The translations under genes were made by a program, and so were the position numbers. A stretch of DNA of 64,000 nt, taken from assembly GCF_003269065.1 (NCBI RefSeq), contig NZ_QLTA01000015.1, positions 1-64,000 of the forward strand. The letters are read 5' to 3'. Below the pieces are notes generated by a model. That model did not search any database. It was not told the DNA's origin and worked only from the letters and a program-made list of their open reading frames with translations. Position 1 is the first letter of the stretch; the number at the start of each line of letters is the position of its first letter. The stretch comes from Paracidovorax anthurii. Its GTDB lineage: Bacteria > Pseudomonadota > Gammaproteobacteria > Burkholderiales > Burkholderiaceae_C. Below are positions 45,426-53,732 of this stretch, in pieces.

Positions 45426-45640
45426 CATGCCTCCCCCCCTGTGTCGCTTCGCGCCTTCCCCCTCCAGGGGGACGCCACTGGCGGCCCGGCGAAGCCGGTT
45501 CCGCGGTGGCTGCGGGTGTAGCCTGCTCCGCGGCCTTCTGACGGGCAGCGCGCAGCGCCGGGGCGGCGGGGCAGCCCTTGCACGGCGGCCCTGGCCTGGG
45601 CCGCGCCAGTGGCATGCACTGGGGATAGTGCACGGCACAA
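45426..45640 (+). repeat. Dispersed GC-rich intergenic repeat, copy B
   Basis: Fills the gap between purU and the LysR gene. It shares in the same order the blocks seen in inverted orientation at 3593-3735: CCCCCCTGTGTCGCTTCGCG, CTTCCCCCTC, GGGGGACGCC, GGGGCGGCGGGGCAGCCCTT, and GGCCTGGGCCGCGCC. This copy is longer because of an insertion after GGGGGACGCC. It contains many self-complementary stretches. Confidence 0.6.
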
Positions 45641-45652
45641 CGGATCAATGAG

Positions 45653-46561
45653 ATGGCGTCCGCTAACACCGCTTCGCCATTTTCCAGAAACACCGCCCAG
45701 CGCATCCCGCCGATCCAGTGCCTGCTCACCTTCGAGGCGCTGGCGCGGCTGCGCAGCGTGACGCAGACGGCCGACGAGCTGTGCGTGACGCCCAGCGCCG
45801 TGAGCCACCGCGTGCGCCAGCTGGAGCAGATCCTGGGCGTGCGGCTCTTCGGGCGGGCGGATTTCTCGCTCACCACCGAGGGCAGCGCCTACCTGGCCCA
45901 CGTGCGCGAGGGCCTGGGTGCGCTGCAGCGCTTTCCGGGCGCGGCGGCCGCGCCGGGCAAGCGGCGGCTCAAGCTGGCCGTCACGCCCACCTTCGCGCGG
46001 GCCATCCTGATCCCGCGGCTGCGGCAGTTCACCGAGGCCTACCCCGAGATCGACCTGGCCCTGCAGGTCTCCATCCCGCTGCTGGACGTGGTGGCCGAGG
46101 ACGCCGACCTGATCGTGCGCTTCGGCCCCGGCCACTATGCCGACATGGAGCACGTGGAGCTGGCGCGCGACGTGGTCACGCCCCTGGCCTCGCCGGCCTT
46201 CCTGCGCGAGCACGGCCCCTTCGAGCGGCCCGCCGACCTCGAAGCCGCGGCCCTGCTGCGCAGCCCGCTGGAGCCCTGGCGCACCTGGTTCGCCGCCGCC
46301 GGGCTCGACTGGCCCGAGCCCTCCGAGGGCTCGCAGTTCAACGACATCGGCCTCATGTGCGACGCCGCCTCCGCCGGCATGGGCGTGGCGCTGGTGCGCC
46401 TGAAGCTCGGCGCGCCCTGGCTGGAGAACGGCACCCTCGTGCGGCTCTTCCCGCTCGATGCGCCCAGCCCCCACGCGCACTACCTGTGCTGGCGCACCGG
46501 CACCATGGACCGCTGGGAGTGCGCCGCCTTCACGGAATGGCTGCGCAAAACCATGGGGTGA
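45653..46561 (+). CDS. LysR family regulator (GcvA-like)
   Basis: A 302-residue regulator. The HTH (IPPIQCLLTFEALARLRSVTQTADELCVTPSAVSHRVRQLE) and the effector domain (LKLAVTPTFARAILIPRL ... LIVRFGPGHYADMEHVELARD) fit the GcvA/AmpR subgroup, which uses DLIVRFG-type motifs. ATG 45653. No divergent target is adjacent, since purU points toward it across a repeat. Target genes are not evident. Confidence 0.88.
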   Translation: MASANTASPFSRNTAQRIPPIQCLLTFEALARLRSVTQTADELCVTPSAVSHRVRQLEQILGVRLFGRADFSLTTEGSAYLAHVREGLGALQRFPGAAAAPGKRRLKLAVTPTFARAILIPRLRQFTEAYPEIDLALQVSIPLLDVVAEDADLIVRFGPGHYADMEHVELARDVVTPLASPAFLREHGPFERPADLEAAALLRSPLEPWRTWFAAAGLDWPEPSEGSQFNDIGLMCDAASAGMGVALVRLKLGAPWLENGTLVRLFPLDAPSPHAHYLCWRTGTMDRWECAAFTEWLRKTMG

Positions 46562-46584
46562 GTGATTTTTGGCCCAAATCGCCA

Positions 46585-46629
46585 CCATGTCGCCGTATCC
46601 ATTGCGTTTTCAGCTATATATTCAATAGC
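46585..46629 (-). repeat. 18+16+11 dispersed repeat, copy 3
   Basis: In minus orientation: CCATGTCGCCG (46585-46595), 16-bp spacer, stem-loop AGCTATATATTCAATAGC (46612-46629). It lies between the LysR stop and the GAF gene with the same spacing as the other copies. Confidence 0.8.
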
Positions 46630-46694
46630 AAACATCCTGCCTCTCCGTCGCCCCCGGGATGGCACGCCGCCGGCAGGATGGCGACAATGCCGCC

Positions 46695-47225
46695 ATGCCC
46701 GACGCCCCACCGCCGCCACCGCCCCCCTTCGTCCCCGCGCCGCTGCCCGACAACGAGGCCGAGCGCCTGCGGGCCCTGCGCGATCTCATGCTGCTGGACA
46801 CCTCCCCCGAGGAGCGCTTCGATCGCGTGGTGCGCTTTGCCGCCGAACAGCTGGACGCGCCCATGGCCCTCGTCAGCCTGGTGGACGAGCAACGCCAGTG
46901 GTTCAAGTCGCGCATCGGCATCGCGCTGGAGGAGACCGCGCGCGACATCTCGTTCTGCGCGCACGCCATCCTGCAGCCCGAAGTCTTCATCGTCGAGGAC
47001 GCGCGGCTCGACCACCGGTTCGCCGGCAACCCGATGGTGACCGGCGAGGCCCACATCCGCTTCTACGCCGGCGCGCCGCTGCAGGCGCCGGGCGGCGAGC
47101 GCATCGGCACGCTGTGCGTGCTCGACACCGAGCCGCGCGCGCTGAACGGCACCGAGATCGCGGTGCTCCATGCCCTGCAGCAGCTCATCAACGAAGCCAT
47201 CGCCGGCGAGGAGGGCGAGCCATGA
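46695..47225 (+). CDS. GAF domain protein
   Basis: A 176-residue cytoplasmic protein consisting of a Pro-rich N-terminus and one GAF domain (SPEERFDRVVRFAAEQLDAPMALVSLVDEQRQWFKS ... DISFCAHAIL ... FYAGAPLQAPGGERIGTLCVLDTEPR). This GAF subtype usually precedes GGDEF, kinase or cyclase modules; here no output domain is attached. It overlaps the following receiver-like gene by four bases (ATGA), so both products are made together and may form a sensor pair. Ligand unknown. Confidence 0.85.
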   Translation: MPDAPPPPPPPFVPAPLPDNEAERLRALRDLMLLDTSPEERFDRVVRFAAEQLDAPMALVSLVDEQRQWFKSRIGIALEETARDISFCAHAILQPEVFIVEDARLDHRFAGNPMVTGEAHIRFYAGAPLQAPGGERIGTLCVLDTEPRALNGTEIAVLHALQQLINEAIAGEEGEP

Positions 47226-47626
47226 GCCCGGGACGCACCCTTGCCCGCCAGCCCCTGCTGCTGGTCGAGCCGCAGTTCGTGCTGCGCCGCACCATCGTCG
47301 CGGTGGCCCGCGAACTGGAACTGGTGGAGTTCCACGAGGCGACGAGCATCGAGCGCGCCGTGCCGCTGCTCGGCGCCCGGACGTTCTCCGGGCTGGTGAT
47401 CGACTGCGACGACAACGCCATCGCCTCGGACCTGCTGAGCCGGCTGCGCGAGGGCGCGTTCGCCAGCCCGCCGCAGACCCCCGTGATCGCCATCACCTCG
47501 GTGCACGAGCCCGACCGCGATGCGTGGCGCCAGTCGATGGGCGTCATCGGCACGCTGCACAAGCCGTTCAAGATCGGCGCGCTGCTGGAGCGGGTGCAGG
47601 CGATGCTCGGCACGCCCCGGCCATAA
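47222..47626 (+). CDS. Receiver-like (CheY-fold) protein, partly degenerate
   Basis: A 134-residue protein with receiver architecture: LLLVEPQFVLRR (strand 1), GLVIDCDD with putative phospho-acceptor Asp61, AITSVHEP with Thr/Ser, and TLHKPFKIGALLERVQAML with conserved Lys114. The usual acidic pair after strand 1 is reduced to a single Glu, so Mg2+ binding and phosphorylation may be impaired. It is translationally coupled to the GAF gene. No kinase is adjacent. The long open frame upstream of ATG 47222 is a shadow. Confidence 0.75.
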   Translation: MSPGRTLARQPLLLVEPQFVLRRTIVAVARELELVEFHEATSIERAVPLLGARTFSGLVIDCDDNAIASDLLSRLREGAFASPPQTPVIAITSVHEPDRDAWRQSMGVIGTLHKPFKIGALLERVQAMLGTPRP

Positions 47627-47714
47627 GAAGCCCGTTGCCGATCTCCCAGGCGCCGCGCAGCGGGGTCTGCGGGACCGTGAACGGGCTCTCACGCATGCCA
47701 CCTCTTTTGCCCCC

Positions 47715-49715
47715 ATGTCCATGACCGTGCCGCACGACGCCAGTTTTCAGAAAAGATACCCGACGCTCGAACAGAACGAGGTACTCAACGCCACCGCGAG
47801 TTCGGTCCTGATCAGCGCCCTGGCAGGCACGGGAAAGACCACCACCCTGGCCATCAAGGCCGCAGACCTCATCCGCCACAAGGGCATGGGCCGCATCCTG
47901 ATGCTCGCCTACTCGGAATCGGGGCTGGCCGCCATCGCGCAGCGCCTGGGAACATTCGTTTCGCCCATCCCGCGCCAGCTGCAGATCATGACCGTGGAGC
48001 AGCTGTGCGCCCAGGTGCTCGAAAAGCAGGGTGCCGCGCTGGTGCACGTCACGGAACCCCTGCAGCGCAACCTGCTGGTGCGCCAGGCCTACGGCGCGCT
48101 CGCCCACGACCCGCGCCGTGGCGACGCGCCCGAACTCGGCGACTTCCTCTCGCATGAACTGGACGTGCAGGCCTTCCTGGATTTCGAGGCCCGGGCCAAG
48201 CAGCAGATGCTGCTGCGCGACAGGGAAAACTCCGGCCTGGGCGCCCTGCCATACTGCCGCGAGCACGAACTGGACTACGGGCTCTACCAGCTCCTGGTGC
48301 GCTACGAACGGCTGCGGCGCGGACTGAACGACGAGCCCCTGTTCTACGCCCCCGGCGACTGCACCTACGAGATCGCCACGCAGCTCGGCGCGCTGGATTT
48401 CGAGGACGTCTTCGCGCCGCTGGCGGGCCGCTTCGACGCGGTCCTTTTCGATGAGCTGCAGGACCTGGACAACGCCGCCATGCTGGTGCTGCGCCACCTC
48501 GTGCGCGGCGGCAACGGCCTGTTCGTGGGCGCGGGCGACTTCAACCAGCACATCCGGCCCGGGGCCTTCTCGGTCTTCGGCGACAGCCTCTCCCGTATCC
48601 GGCAGGAACTGCCCGCGGACACCCAGGTGGCCGAGATCCGCACGACCTACCGCTTCGGCGATGCGATCTGCCGCGGGCTCAACCCCCTCTTCGGCGTGGA
48701 GTTCTCGGCGTATTACCGCGACAAGGCCGCATGGTTCGAGCCGCGCAGCTACACGGACGACAAGGATTGCGCCCGGCAGCTGCTGGCGATCCACGGCACG
48801 GTGCAGCGCCAGCCGCCCCGGGAGCCCGGCGGCACCCCGCCGTGCCTGCACGTGATCCTGCGGTCGCCGGAGGATTCGATCCTGCTCGAATGGATGTTCG
48901 CCCAGGAAGGCGTGCACTACACCTGCAAAGGGATGAAGCACTTCTACCAGCGCCGCGAGGTCGCGCTGCTGCTCACCCTCATGTGGGCCATGCAGGGCTG
49001 CAGCGAAGGCCTGCGGCTCACGCAGGGCATCGTGAGCAACGCCATCGAAGGCCTGCTGCGGTATGTGCGGCGCGCCAGCCAGCCCGACCCCGATGTGCTG
49101 GCCAACGGCTTCTTCGACATGGACGCGCTGGAGCGCGACTCCCCCGTGGAGGTGAACACCCGGGCCGTGGCGGTGGACCTCGTCGGCCAGAAGCCGCTGC
49201 TGCGCCGTTTCCTGGCCCGCGGCAGCTTCGACCCGAACGCTCCCGTGGCTTCGCGCCCCTGCGAGCAACTGCTGGAACTGCCCCCCGAGGCCTGCGCGGA
49301 TGCGGGGCGGCTGTGCCGGCACCCGCTCGTGCGCGAGTTCTTCGCCCAGGCCCCGCTCAGCCCGCAGGAGCGGCGCTCCTGCCAGGACAGCCTGCAGGCG
49401 CTGGCCCGCATCTGCGCGGGGCTGTCCGTCGATGCCTTCCTGGGCCGCCTCGCGCCCCTGGTCGGCGCCAGCATCGACCAGCACCGGCGGCAGCAAGCGC
49501 CCAGCCTGCAACTGCTCACCGTGGAGCGCTGCAAGGGGCATGAGTACGACTACGTGGCCGTTCCCTTCGTGGAGCGGGGGCGCTTTCCACGCAGCGCCTC
49601 CGGGGCGGACGCCCTGCGCGAGCGCAACATGCTCTACGTCGCCATGACGCGCAGCACCCGGCGCCTGTGGCTGCTGGAGAGCGCGGGCCGCCCCGTCAGC
49701 CCCGGGCCGGTCTGA
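47715..49715 (+). CDS. Solitary UvrD/Rep-type superfamily I helicase
   Basis: A 666-residue SF1A helicase. Motif I is AGTGKTT (37-43); motif II VLFDELQDLDNA; motif III FVGAGDFNQHI; motif IV EIRTTYRFGDAI; motif V TVERCKGHEYDYVAVPF; motif VI LYVAMTRSTRRLWLL. All ATPase motifs are intact. It is shorter and quite divergent from UvrD, Rep and PcrA, and lacks an AddA/RecB nuclease. It lies alone after the GAF/receiver pair. Such stand-alone helicases occur in accessory DNA, and some take part in phage defence, but no nuclease partner is seen here. The stop codon lies inside the first arm of a structured repeat element. Confidence 0.82.
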   Translation: MSMTVPHDASFQKRYPTLEQNEVLNATASSVLISALAGTGKTTTLAIKAADLIRHKGMGRILMLAYSESGLAAIAQRLGTFVSPIPRQLQIMTVEQLCAQVLEKQGAALVHVTEPLQRNLLVRQAYGALAHDPRRGDAPELGDFLSHELDVQAFLDFEARAKQQMLLRDRENSGLGALPYCREHELDYGLYQLLVRYERLRRGLNDEPLFYAPGDCTYEIATQLGALDFEDVFAPLAGRFDAVLFDELQDLDNAAMLVLRHLVRGGNGLFVGAGDFNQHIRPGAFSVFGDSLSRIRQELPADTQVAEIRTTYRFGDAICRGLNPLFGVEFSAYYRDKAAWFEPRSYTDDKDCARQLLAIHGTVQRQPPREPGGTPPCLHVILRSPEDSILLEWMFAQEGVHYTCKGMKHFYQRREVALLLTLMWAMQGCSEGLRLTQGIVSNAIEGLLRYVRRASQPDPDVLANGFFDMDALERDSPVEVNTRAVAVDLVGQKPLLRRFLARGSFDPNAPVASRPCEQLLELPPEACADAGRLCRHPLVREFFAQAPLSPQERRSCQDSLQALARICAGLSVDAFLGRLAPLVGASIDQHRRQQAPSLQLLTVERCKGHEYDYVAVPFVERGRFPRSASGADALRERNMLYVAMTRSTRRLWLLESAGRPVSPGPV

Positions 49716-49982
49716 GAACGTGTTCACGATCTCGCAGGGGTCGCGTTGGAGCGCAATCGGGATGAGTGGATGCCTCGGATGCGCCGCATGGGCTCATGCC
49801 CATGCCAGCAGCCGGGGCGTGCAATCGCCCGATTTCGCTCCAACCCGAAGGGCAGTGGCGTGTGCGAGCGGTCTGCGGCGTTGCGGCGCTGGCCCATAGC
49901 CGGGCGATGGGCGGCGCACCGCGCCTTGCATCCCACCCGCACACGCCACTGCGCGACCCCTGGGAGATCGTGAACACGTTCT
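49715..49982. repeat. Nested inverted-repeat element (MITE-like), 268 bp
   Basis: The outer arms are 49715-49745 and 49952-49982, 31-bp inverted copies differing at about one base (AGAACGTGTTCACGATCTC... and its complement). Inside are two further hairpins: TTGGAGCGCAATCGGG (from 49745) pairs with CCCGATTTCGCTCCAA (ending near 49843), and GCAGTGGCGTGTGCGAG pairs with CGCACACGCCACTGC next to the right arm. No coding frame is convincing. This could be a non-autonomous mobile element or a strong bidirectional terminator. Confidence 0.65.
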
Positions 49983-50088
49983 GAGGCGGAGCGGCCCCGC
50001 AGGCGCCGCCCCGCCCTGCCCCGGCATTTCACGCGGCCGTGCAAGAAAACTCACGCAGCGCGCACAGCCTTCCCCTACAGTGGCGGGC

Positions 50089-51609
50089 ATGAGCGCAGCC
50101 CTTCCTTCTGCACCCGCGTCCCCCTCTTCGCTGCCCGGCACCCCGGAGCCCGCCGCCCTGCAGGCAGCGGTCGTCCAGGCGCTCGGCGCCCACCTGCCGG
50201 CCCATGCGCTGCTCTGGCACGCGGAGGACACCACGCCCTATGAATGCGACGGCCTCACGGCCTACCGCCAGCGCCCGCTGGTGGTGGCCCTGCCCGAGAC
50301 CGAGGCGCAGGTGCAGGCCGTGCTGCGCACCTGCCATGCGCTCGGCGTGCCGGTGGTGGCGCGCGGCGCGGGCACGGGCCTCTCGGGCGGGGCCATGCCG
50401 CATGCGCGCGGCGTGACGCTGTCGCTGGCCCGCTTCAACCGCATCCTCGGCGTGGACCCCGTGGCGCGCACCGCGCGCGTGCAGTGCGGCGTGCGCAACC
50501 TCGCCATCAGCGAGGCCGCCGCGCCCCACGGGCTCTACTACGCGCCCGACCCGTCGAGCCAGATCGCCTGCACCATCGGCGGCAACGTGGCCGAGAACTC
50601 GGGCGGCGTGCACTGCCTGAAATACGGCCTCACCGTGCACAACGTGCTGCGCGTGCGCGGCTTCACGGCCGAGGGCGAGCCGGTCACGTTCGGCAGCGAG
50701 GCGCTCGACACCCCGGGCTACGACCTGCTGGCCGCCATGATCGGCAGCGAGGGCATGCTGGCCGTGGCGCTGGAGGTCACCGTGCGGCTGATCCCGAAGC
50801 CGCAGCTCGCGCGCTGCATCATGGCCAGCTTCGGCGACGTGCGCCGCGCAGGCGATGCCGTGGCTGCCGTGATCGCCGCCGGCATCATCCCCGCCGGGCT
50901 GGAGATGATGGACAAGCCCATGACCGCCGCCGTCGAGGACTTCGTGCAGGCCGGCTACGACCTCGCGGCCGAGGCCATCCTGCTGTGCGAATCCGACGGC
51001 ACGCCCGAAGAGGTGGAGGAAGAGATCGCCCGCATGAGCGAGGTGCTGCGCGCGGCCGGCGCCACCGCCATCGCCGTGAGCCGCGACGAGGCCGAGCGCC
51101 TGCGCTTCTGGAGCGGCCGCAAGAACGCCTTCCCCGCCAGCGGCCGCATGAGCCCCGACTACATGTGCATGGACTCCACCATCCCGAGGAAGCGCCTGGC
51201 CGACATCCTGCTGGCCATCCAGGCGATGGAGCAGAAATACGGCCTGCGCTGCGCCAACGTGTTCCACGCGGGCGACGGCAACCTGCACCCCCTCATCCTG
51301 TTCGACGCCAACGATCCCGACCAACTGCACCGCTGCGAACGCTTCGGCGCCGACATCCTGGAGACCAGCGTGGCCATGGGCGGCACCGTGACCGGCGAGC
51401 ACGGCGTGGGCGTGGAGAAGCTCAACAGCATGTGCACGCAGTTCACCACGGAGGAGAACGCACAGATGCTCGCGCTCAAGGCCGCGTTCGACCCGGCCGG
51501 ACTGCTCAACCCCGGCAAGGTCATCCCCACGCTGAACCGCTGCGCCGAGTACGGAAAGATGCTCGTGCGCGGCGGCCGCATCGCGCACCCGGACCTGCCC
51601 CGGTTTTGA
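50089..51609 (+). CDS. GlcD-type FAD-linked oxidase (glycolate oxidase subunit-like)
   Basis: A 506-residue flavoenzyme of the GlcD/LldD-D family. FAD motifs are VPVVARGAGTGLSGGAMPHARG and DPSSQIACTIGGNVAENSGGVHC, then TPGYDLLAAMIGSEGMLAV. The C-terminal domain has ANVFHAGDGNLHPLILFD and VTGEHGVGVEKLN, which supply the substrate-binding His/Glu. It oxidises glycolate or another 2-hydroxy acid. GlcE and GlcF subunits normally follow; here the downstream gene is convergent and unrelated. ATG 50089 is chosen over an upstream GTG at 50080. Confidence 0.87.
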   Translation: MSAALPSAPASPSSLPGTPEPAALQAAVVQALGAHLPAHALLWHAEDTTPYECDGLTAYRQRPLVVALPETEAQVQAVLRTCHALGVPVVARGAGTGLSGGAMPHARGVTLSLARFNRILGVDPVARTARVQCGVRNLAISEAAAPHGLYYAPDPSSQIACTIGGNVAENSGGVHCLKYGLTVHNVLRVRGFTAEGEPVTFGSEALDTPGYDLLAAMIGSEGMLAVALEVTVRLIPKPQLARCIMASFGDVRRAGDAVAAVIAAGIIPAGLEMMDKPMTAAVEDFVQAGYDLAAEAILLCESDGTPEEVEEEIARMSEVLRAAGATAIAVSRDEAERLRFWSGRKNAFPASGRMSPDYMCMDSTIPRKRLADILLAIQAMEQKYGLRCANVFHAGDGNLHPLILFDANDPDQLHRCERFGADILETSVAMGGTVTGEHGVGVEKLNSMCTQFTTEENAQMLALKAAFDPAGLLNPGKVIPTLNRCAEYGKMLVRGGRIAHPDLPRF

Positions 51610-51624
51610 GATGCGGCACCGCTG

Positions 51625-51655
51625 CGCGACCCCTGGGAGATCGTGAACACGTTCT
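51625..51655. repeat. Half copy of the AGAACGTGTTCACG element
   Basis: 31 bases identical to the right arm of the element at 49952-49982, preceded by a shared GCTG/ACTG context. Its last base is the first base of the stop codon (TAA, minus strand) of the orphan gene. Only one arm is present, so the word can spread or persist without the whole element. Confidence 0.65.
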
Positions 51656-52767
51656 TACGCCACGGTGAGCAGCAGGCGGCGCATGGCGGCCACCGTCTCG
51701 CCGCTCTGCCGCGTAAGCCGGCCCATGTCGTCCAGGATGTGCACCGTCGAAGCGCGGAACAGGGCCGCGCCCAGCAGGGCCAGGGGCTCCAGGGTCTCGC
51801 GGGCGATGGGCTCCGGCACCGTTGGGGGCGCCGGCAACCCCGCCGGCGCCGGTGGCGCCACGCCGCCGTCCGCCCCCGGCACGGCGCCCGGGAACGGGGG
51901 CCGGGGCACGGAGCGCACCGCCTCCCGCGCATCCAGCACCTGCCGCACGTGGTGGACCACGGGGCCCAGGCGGGCCTCCAGGCGGCCCAGCACCCAGGTG
52001 ACCTCCTGCACCCGCAGATCGATCGCGTCCAGCGCGGCAGCCGCGCACTCCACCTGCTCGGCCGCGTCCTGCAGCAGCGCCGAATGCACGCGGGCGATCG
52101 ACAGCGCCTCGTCCAGCCGGCCCTCGATGCTGGCCCGCAGCGCACGCAGCACGGGAACGTCGATGGCGCCATCCATCACCAGGGACGGCCCCTCGGCGGT
52201 GGCCGGGGCCACGGCCCCGCCGCCCAGCCAGGCCACCGTGGGGTTCTCCGCCGCCACGCCGATGCGGCCCGTTCCGTGGCCCAGCGCCCACGCGGCCATG
52301 GCCGGGGCCGACAGACCCTGCCAGCCGTAGTCCAGCAACCCGGCCGCGCGGCAGGCCGTGGTGACCAGATCCTCCAGGCGCGGCACCCCGCCGCTGGGCA
52401 GCGCCCGGCCGAAGAGCTGGCGCGCCGGCAGCCGCCGCGCCAGCGCCACCACCGCATCAAGGCTGCGGCCCTGGGCATGCAGCCGGGCCGCGCCCAGGGC
52501 CGCCAGCCGGGCGCCCACCTCGCGCCGCCGCGCCTCCAGCGCCTGGGCCAGGTCACGGAACGACCACTCGGCCGAGGCGATCCAGTGGTCGGCGGTCAGG
52601 TCCGGGTCTCCTACGCTCCAGGCGATGCGCAGCCGCGCGACGGCGTTCTCGACCATCTCCCGGGGCGAGCCCGGCCGCTCGCCCACCCAGGGGCGCCCCG
52701 CCCCGACCGCCGCTTCCGGCCACGCCCTCTTGCGCGGCGCCGCCAGCGCCGTGTCCATGCCGTTCAT
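51655..52767 (-). CDS. Hypothetical protein, helical, orphan
   Basis: A 370-residue protein that I do not recognise. It starts at ATG 52767 behind GGGAGGGCGGGG; the frame is open further upstream but without signal. Composition is Ala/Arg/Leu-rich with long predicted helices (RLRIAWSVGDPDLTADHWI, VLRALRASIEGRLDEALSIA, HSALLQDAAEQVECAAAALDA), then a Pro/Gly-rich linker and a final helical stretch. No signal peptide, membrane segment or catalytic motif is evident. It stands alone between GlcD and the HTH pair, with a repeat arm on its stop codon. Confidence 0.55.
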   Translation of the reverse strand: MNGMDTALAAPRKRAWPEAAVGAGRPWVGERPGSPREMVENAVARLRIAWSVGDPDLTADHWIASAEWSFRDLAQALEARRREVGARLAALGAARLHAQGRSLDAVVALARRLPARQLFGRALPSGGVPRLEDLVTTACRAAGLLDYGWQGLSAPAMAAWALGHGTGRIGVAAENPTVAWLGGGAVAPATAEGPSLVMDGAIDVPVLRALRASIEGRLDEALSIARVHSALLQDAAEQVECAAAALDAIDLRVQEVTWVLGRLEARLGPVVHHVRQVLDAREAVRSVPRPPFPGAVPGADGGVAPPAPAGLPAPPTVPEPIARETLEPLALLGAALFRASTVHILDDMGRLTRQSGETVAAMRRLLLTVA

Positions 52768-53116
52768 GCCCCGCCCTCCCGCCCGCGCGGGGCCCGTCCC
52801 GGACGGGCCGCCGCCCCGAGGGACGGAAACTCGCTCCGTGCGGGGTGACAGCCGCCCCCGCCCATGCACAACATCAAGCCCCCCGACGGCCCATGGCCGG
52901 AACGCGCCCCCGCGCACCCCGCCCTTGTCCGCCCTCGGCCCGGCACCGCTTCCCCCGTGCCCATGCCGCCATTGCCTCCCATGCGCCACCTCCTGAATCG
53001 ACCGCCACCGCATCCGCAGGCCCCTTGCCCGCCATTGCGTAACCATGAATCACGTCAATCTGGTGACTATATATTGGAATTACGCACTTATGCAGCCATC
53101 CATCTAGCGTGACTGC
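52768..53116. other. Intergenic region before the HTH pair
   Basis: GC-rich DNA with a CCCGTCCCGGACGGGC-type hairpin (near 52792-52808) and a Pro-rich open frame at 52864-53112 that has no coding support. The last 75 bases become AT-rich (GACTATATATTGG) and probably contain the promoter of the first HTH gene. Confidence 0.4.
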
Positions 53117-53545
53117 ATGCAGGATGCAAAGCAAAAGTTTGCCGAGAAGTTACGGAATGCTATGGAAAGGGCCGGTTACGAGGCCCGACCCTCGGTTTTG
53201 GAGCGGGAATTCAACACCCGCCATTGGGGCAAGCCCATGAGCCTGCACGGCGTGCGGCGCTGGCTGTGCGGCGAAACCCTGCCAGACCCCCGCAAGCTCG
53301 CCACGCTGGCGCAGTGGCTGCAGGTGCCGATCCAGGACTTCCTGGGCGTTGCCGACACCCCCGCCACCGCGCCGCGCGCCACGGAGCCGTCCGCGCTCTG
53401 GCACTCCGGCATGGGCTACGACGATCGCAAGCTCTTCGACGTGTACCTGCGGCTGCCCGTGCCGCAGCGGCGCCTCGCCCGCGAGGTCATCCTGGCCATC
53501 GCCCGCGCGCACGAGGCCGACGAGGCGCTCCGCGGCGGCAGCTGA
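53117..53545 (+). CDS. Small HTH-containing protein, paralogue 1
   Basis: A 142-residue protein. Residues 1-70 resemble a Cro/CI-type helix-turn-helix (KFAEKLRNAMERAGYEA, then GKPMSLHGVRRWLCGETLPDP as recognition region, and KLATLAQWLQVPIQDFL). The C-terminal part has a strongly conserved block (GMGYDDRKLFDVYLRLPVPQ then RRLAREVILAIARAHEA) shared with the paralogue 188 bases downstream. It is probably a transcription factor that binds DNA as an oligomer. Target genes are unknown. Confidence 0.72.
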   Translation: MQDAKQKFAEKLRNAMERAGYEARPSVLEREFNTRHWGKPMSLHGVRRWLCGETLPDPRKLATLAQWLQVPIQDFLGVADTPATAPRATEPSALWHSGMGYDDRKLFDVYLRLPVPQRRLAREVILAIARAHEADEALRGGS

Positions 53546-53681
53546 TCTCCCGGACACGGCGCCCCATGGCGCGCGACGGCGAACCAGGCCATCATCGCGG
53601 GTCCTGCGGCGCGGCGCGCACCGGGGCTGCCAACCCCCTGGTCACGAACGCAACTGAACCTGCGATCACGCTGCGACCGTA

Positions 53682-53696
53682 ACTCGCCATGCGAGT
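53682..53696. promoter_or_regulatory. Dyad upstream of HTH paralogue 2
   Basis: ACTCGC (53682-53687), CAT, GCGAGT (53691-53696) is a perfect inverted repeat 36 bases before the ATG at 53733. A TCAC-N9-GTGA dyad sits at a comparable place before paralogue 1. Either could be an autoregulatory operator. Confidence 0.4.
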
Positions 53697-53732
53697 CACG
53701 CCACGCGCTCCAGCGGTGCCTAGCGTGACCGC

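Noticed and set aside
52864-53112. Pro-rich 82-codon frame before the HTH pair
   Set aside because: Composition reflects CCC/GCC-rich DNA, there is no ribosome site of note, and it overlaps the likely promoter.
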